A DNA stretch of 64,000 bases from Desulfobacteraceae bacterium (GTDB lineage Bacteria; Desulfobacterota; Desulfobacteria; Desulfobacterales; Desulfobacteraceae). The stretch is from the NCBI GenBank assembly GCA_024225635.1, contig JAAEMK010000304.1, forward strand, positions 62,001-126,000. The letters are read 5' to 3'. This document shows, piece after piece, positions 62,062 to 64,000 of this stretch. How positions within the stretch are numbered: the stretch's first letter is position 1; every line of letters begins with the position of its first letter. The notes below the pieces were generated by a model. That model was not told where the DNA came from. It made no database searches and saw nothing but the letters and a program-made list of their open reading frames with translations. The translations under genes were made by a program, and so were the position numbers.

Positions 62062-63876
62062 CTGCTCAAAGGTGACCCTGAGCACCTCCTGGTAGGTGGT
62101 CCGTCCCTCGAGCATGGCCTTGACCGCATTCTCCCTCAGGGAGGTGAGGCCCTCCATGTGGGCCCGTTTTCTCAATGAGGGAATGTTGGCGTCTTCCGAG
62201 GTCATCTTTTTCAATGATTCCGTGTAGGGAAGCACCTCGAAAACACCCTGGCGGCCCTTGTAACCGGTCTTGCGGCACTGGACACACCCCTTGCCGTACT
62301 TGAGGGGGACCGTGCCCGTAAGGTTGAGATCCAGCCCCATCTGTTTCAGCTCCCCGGCATCCATGGCAAGGTCACTCTTGCAATTGGGGCAAATCTTCCT
62401 CACCAGCCGCTGGGCCACCACCCCCACCAGGGAGGAGTGAACCAGAAACGGCGGAATCCCAAGATCCAGCAGCCGTGTCACCGAGGTGACGGCATCGTTG
62501 GTGTGAAGGGTCGACAGCACCAAATGACCCGTGAGCGCCGCCTGCACCGCACTCTGGGCCGTCTCCAGGTCCCGGATCTCACCCACCATGATGATATCCG
62601 GATCCTGGCGGAGAATGTTCCTCAGGATCGAATCAAAGGTCACCCCGATGGCCGGCTGGACCGAGATCTGGTTGAAATCCTCATGGATCATCTCGATGGG
62701 CTCTTCAATGGTGACCACGTTCACCTCGGGACTCGACAACATCCGAAGGGTCGAGTAGAGGGTGGTGGATTTTCCGCTGCCCGTGGGCCCGGTCACAAGA
62801 ACGATCCCATGGGGCTTGGTCACGATCCCATTGAAGCGCTCAAGATCCTCGCCGGAGAGCCCCAGCATCCCAAGATCCTGGAACAGGATATCCGGATCCA
62901 TGATTCTCATCACCACCTTTTCGCCAAACGCCACGGGAATGGTGGAGACCCGGATCTCCACCTCCTTGCTCCCTTTTACCGTCTTGATCCGGCCGTCCTG
63001 GGGCCTTCGCCGCTCGGCCATGTCCAGCCGGGACAGGGTCTTTATCCGTGAGACCACGGCGTTGTGGACCTGCTTGGGCAGCTTGAACGCCGTGTGCAGC
63101 ATCCCGTCGATCCGCATCCGCACAAGGCTCGTCTCCCGCTTGGGCTCGATATGGATATCGCTGGACTTCTGCTCAAAGGCGTAGCTGAACAGATGGTTCA
63201 CGGCATTTACAATGTGCTGGTCCGTGGCGGGCAGCTCATCCACGGACTTGAGCTTCACATACTGCTCAAGGTTTCCCAGGTCCACCCCGGTCCGTGAGAA
63301 CTGGTCCTCCGCCGCCGTGATGGAATGGCGAAACCCGAAAAACTCGTCAATCAGCCGGATGATATCGGACTTCGAGCTGATAACCGGCTTCACCTTGAGA
63401 TTGGTCACCCGCTCCACATCGTCCATGGCCTCCTGGTTGAAAAAATGGGAGGTGGCCACCACCAGCCTGTCCCCTTCCATGGCCAAAGGCAACAGCAGAT
63501 GCTTCATGGCAAAGGACCTCGGTATGGTCTTTGTGACAAGGTTCAGCTCAAGCTTCAACGGGTCGATCTTCTTGTAGGCCATGCCGAATCCCTCGGCCAT
63601 GGCCTCATAGATGGTGTCTTCGTCCAGGGTCTTGGACGGGTCGGCAGGAAGTTTTATCTTAAGGGCGACCAGTACATCGGCAAAGGAAACCGGCGTCTCG
63701 ATCACGCTCCCAGTGGTGTTGTTGCGTTTCCGTTCCGCGTTTTTCGCTTCCAGGGCCTTTGTCGCCGCAGCCTCCCGCCGCAGCACATCCATTGCCTGTT
63801 CCTTTGAGATAAGACCACGGGCCACAAGGATCTTGCAGATATTCTTGGATGAGAATCTATGTTCCTGATCTAACAT
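62056..63876 (-). CDS. Type II secretion/type IV pilus assembly ATPase (GspE/PilB family)
   Basis: 606 aa. N1 domain with GLISKEQAMDVL and an MshEN-like second module (about 60-180), then the motor: SDIHIEPK, Walker A GPTGSGKSTTLYSTL, Asp box VVTIEEPIE, MVGEIRDLETAQ, HTNDAVTSV. Four zinc-type cysteines (CPNCKSD and GCVQCRKTGYKGR) between the ATPase lobes. Powers assembly or secretion at the inner membrane. No other secretion or pilus genes are in the window. Confidence 0.94.
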   Translation of the reverse strand: MLDQEHRFSSKNICKILVARGLISKEQAMDVLRREAAATKALEAKNAERKRNNTTGSVIETPVSFADVLVALKIKLPADPSKTLDEDTIYEAMAEGFGMAYKKIDPLKLELNLVTKTIPRSFAMKHLLLPLAMEGDRLVVATSHFFNQEAMDDVERVTNLKVKPVISSKSDIIRLIDEFFGFRHSITAAEDQFSRTGVDLGNLEQYVKLKSVDELPATDQHIVNAVNHLFSYAFEQKSSDIHIEPKRETSLVRMRIDGMLHTAFKLPKQVHNAVVSRIKTLSRLDMAERRRPQDGRIKTVKGSKEVEIRVSTIPVAFGEKVVMRIMDPDILFQDLGMLGLSGEDLERFNGIVTKPHGIVLVTGPTGSGKSTTLYSTLRMLSSPEVNVVTIEEPIEMIHEDFNQISVQPAIGVTFDSILRNILRQDPDIIMVGEIRDLETAQSAVQAALTGHLVLSTLHTNDAVTSVTRLLDLGIPPFLVHSSLVGVVAQRLVRKICPNCKSDLAMDAGELKQMGLDLNLTGTVPLKYGKGCVQCRKTGYKGRQGVFEVLPYTESLKKMTSEDANIPSLRKRAHMEGLTSLRENAVKAMLEGRTTYQEVLRVTFEQG

Positions 63877-64000
63877 GTTTTCAAGTCACCCCCACTTACG
63901 GGTTACAGGCCGGACTTGGCATTCGAGAATAAATCATTCTCACCGTTTCCCGGCTGTTTGTCAAACCCTTTGCCCCATCCAAACGAAACAAGCCTCCCAA

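Noticed and set aside
1-64000. CRISPR arrays, rRNA, prophage or integrase genes
   Set aside because: Looked for regularly spaced repeats, rRNA-like segments and phage genes; none seen. The only dispersed repeats are the REPIN-like elements.

Overview
The window looks like a chromosomal segment of an anaerobic, probably sulfate-reducing Desulfobacterota (Desulfobacteraceae-like) bacterium. This is an inference from gene content: a complete bacterial-type Wood-Ljungdahl (acetyl-CoA) gene set, fatty-acyl-CoA oxidation genes, a putative sensory [FeFe]-hydrogenase locus, several sigma-54-style signals and PAS/Cache sensor kinases. The marker genes of sulfate reduction are not in the window. Most genes are moderately GC-rich; one TPR gene near the right end (60840-61835) is clearly AT-richer.

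Layout. 1-2.8 kb (minus): prs (cut by the left edge), tRNA-Gln, ispE, a DUF1844 protein and a phosphopantetheinyl transferase. 2.9-18.8 kb: carbon-monoxide/acetyl-CoA metabolism. The minus strand has metF, a NifU-like scaffold, a 73-aa unknown and cooC, then folD and fhs. The plus strand has acsD, a strange Ala/Glu/Lys repeat protein, acsA (CODH), acsB, acsC, acsE, a 102-aa unknown and a second cooC. Together these cover every C1 step from formate plus THF to acetyl-CoA except formate dehydrogenase and the cyclohydrolase activity that FolD supplies.

19.1-25.3 kb (plus): CoA-transferase, acyl-CoA dehydrogenase, 3-hydroxyacyl-CoA dehydrogenase and a PAS-PAS-AAA+ sigma-54 activator, preceded by a near-perfect -24/-12 promoter and a candidate enhancer site. 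25.5-33.4 kb: a NuoE/NuoF-like (HydC/HydB-like) NADH-flavin-FeS pair, a divergent tRNA-queuosine-mannosyltransferase-like glycosyltransferase, and a seven-gene plus-strand operon built around a group-D-like sensory [FeFe]-hydrogenase (HydS) with two DRTGG proteins, two GHKL ATPases, a PHP phosphoesterase and a [2Fe-2S] protein. This locus is the best candidate for an interesting signalling system.

33.4-41.9 kb (plus): an acyl-CoA ligase, DciA-like protein, tRNA-modifying methyltransferase, tRNA-Ser, dnaX-ybaB-recR, a YkgJ-type cysteine-cluster protein, then a KamA-family radical SAM protein behind an unusually palindrome-rich leader and a MarR regulator. 42.1-47.4 kb: two adjacent histidine kinases with unrelated sensors but almost identical catalytic modules. 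47.5-57.5 kb (minus): CsgG-like lipoprotein, DsbC-like protein, outer-membrane-type protein, Usp, CLC channel, HTH-EIIA fusion, motB, motA and a degenerate HD-GYP protein. 57.5-60.7 kb (plus): LysM protein and KtrB/KtrA potassium uptake. The right end holds the AT-rich TPR gene, flanked by a decayed copy of the ktrA 3' end, and a GspE/PilB ATPase.

A REPIN-like palindromic repeat family occurs at three places (18.8, 25.4 and 47.4 kb), always just downstream of a gene. No CRISPR array, rRNA, intact insertion sequence or prophage was seen.
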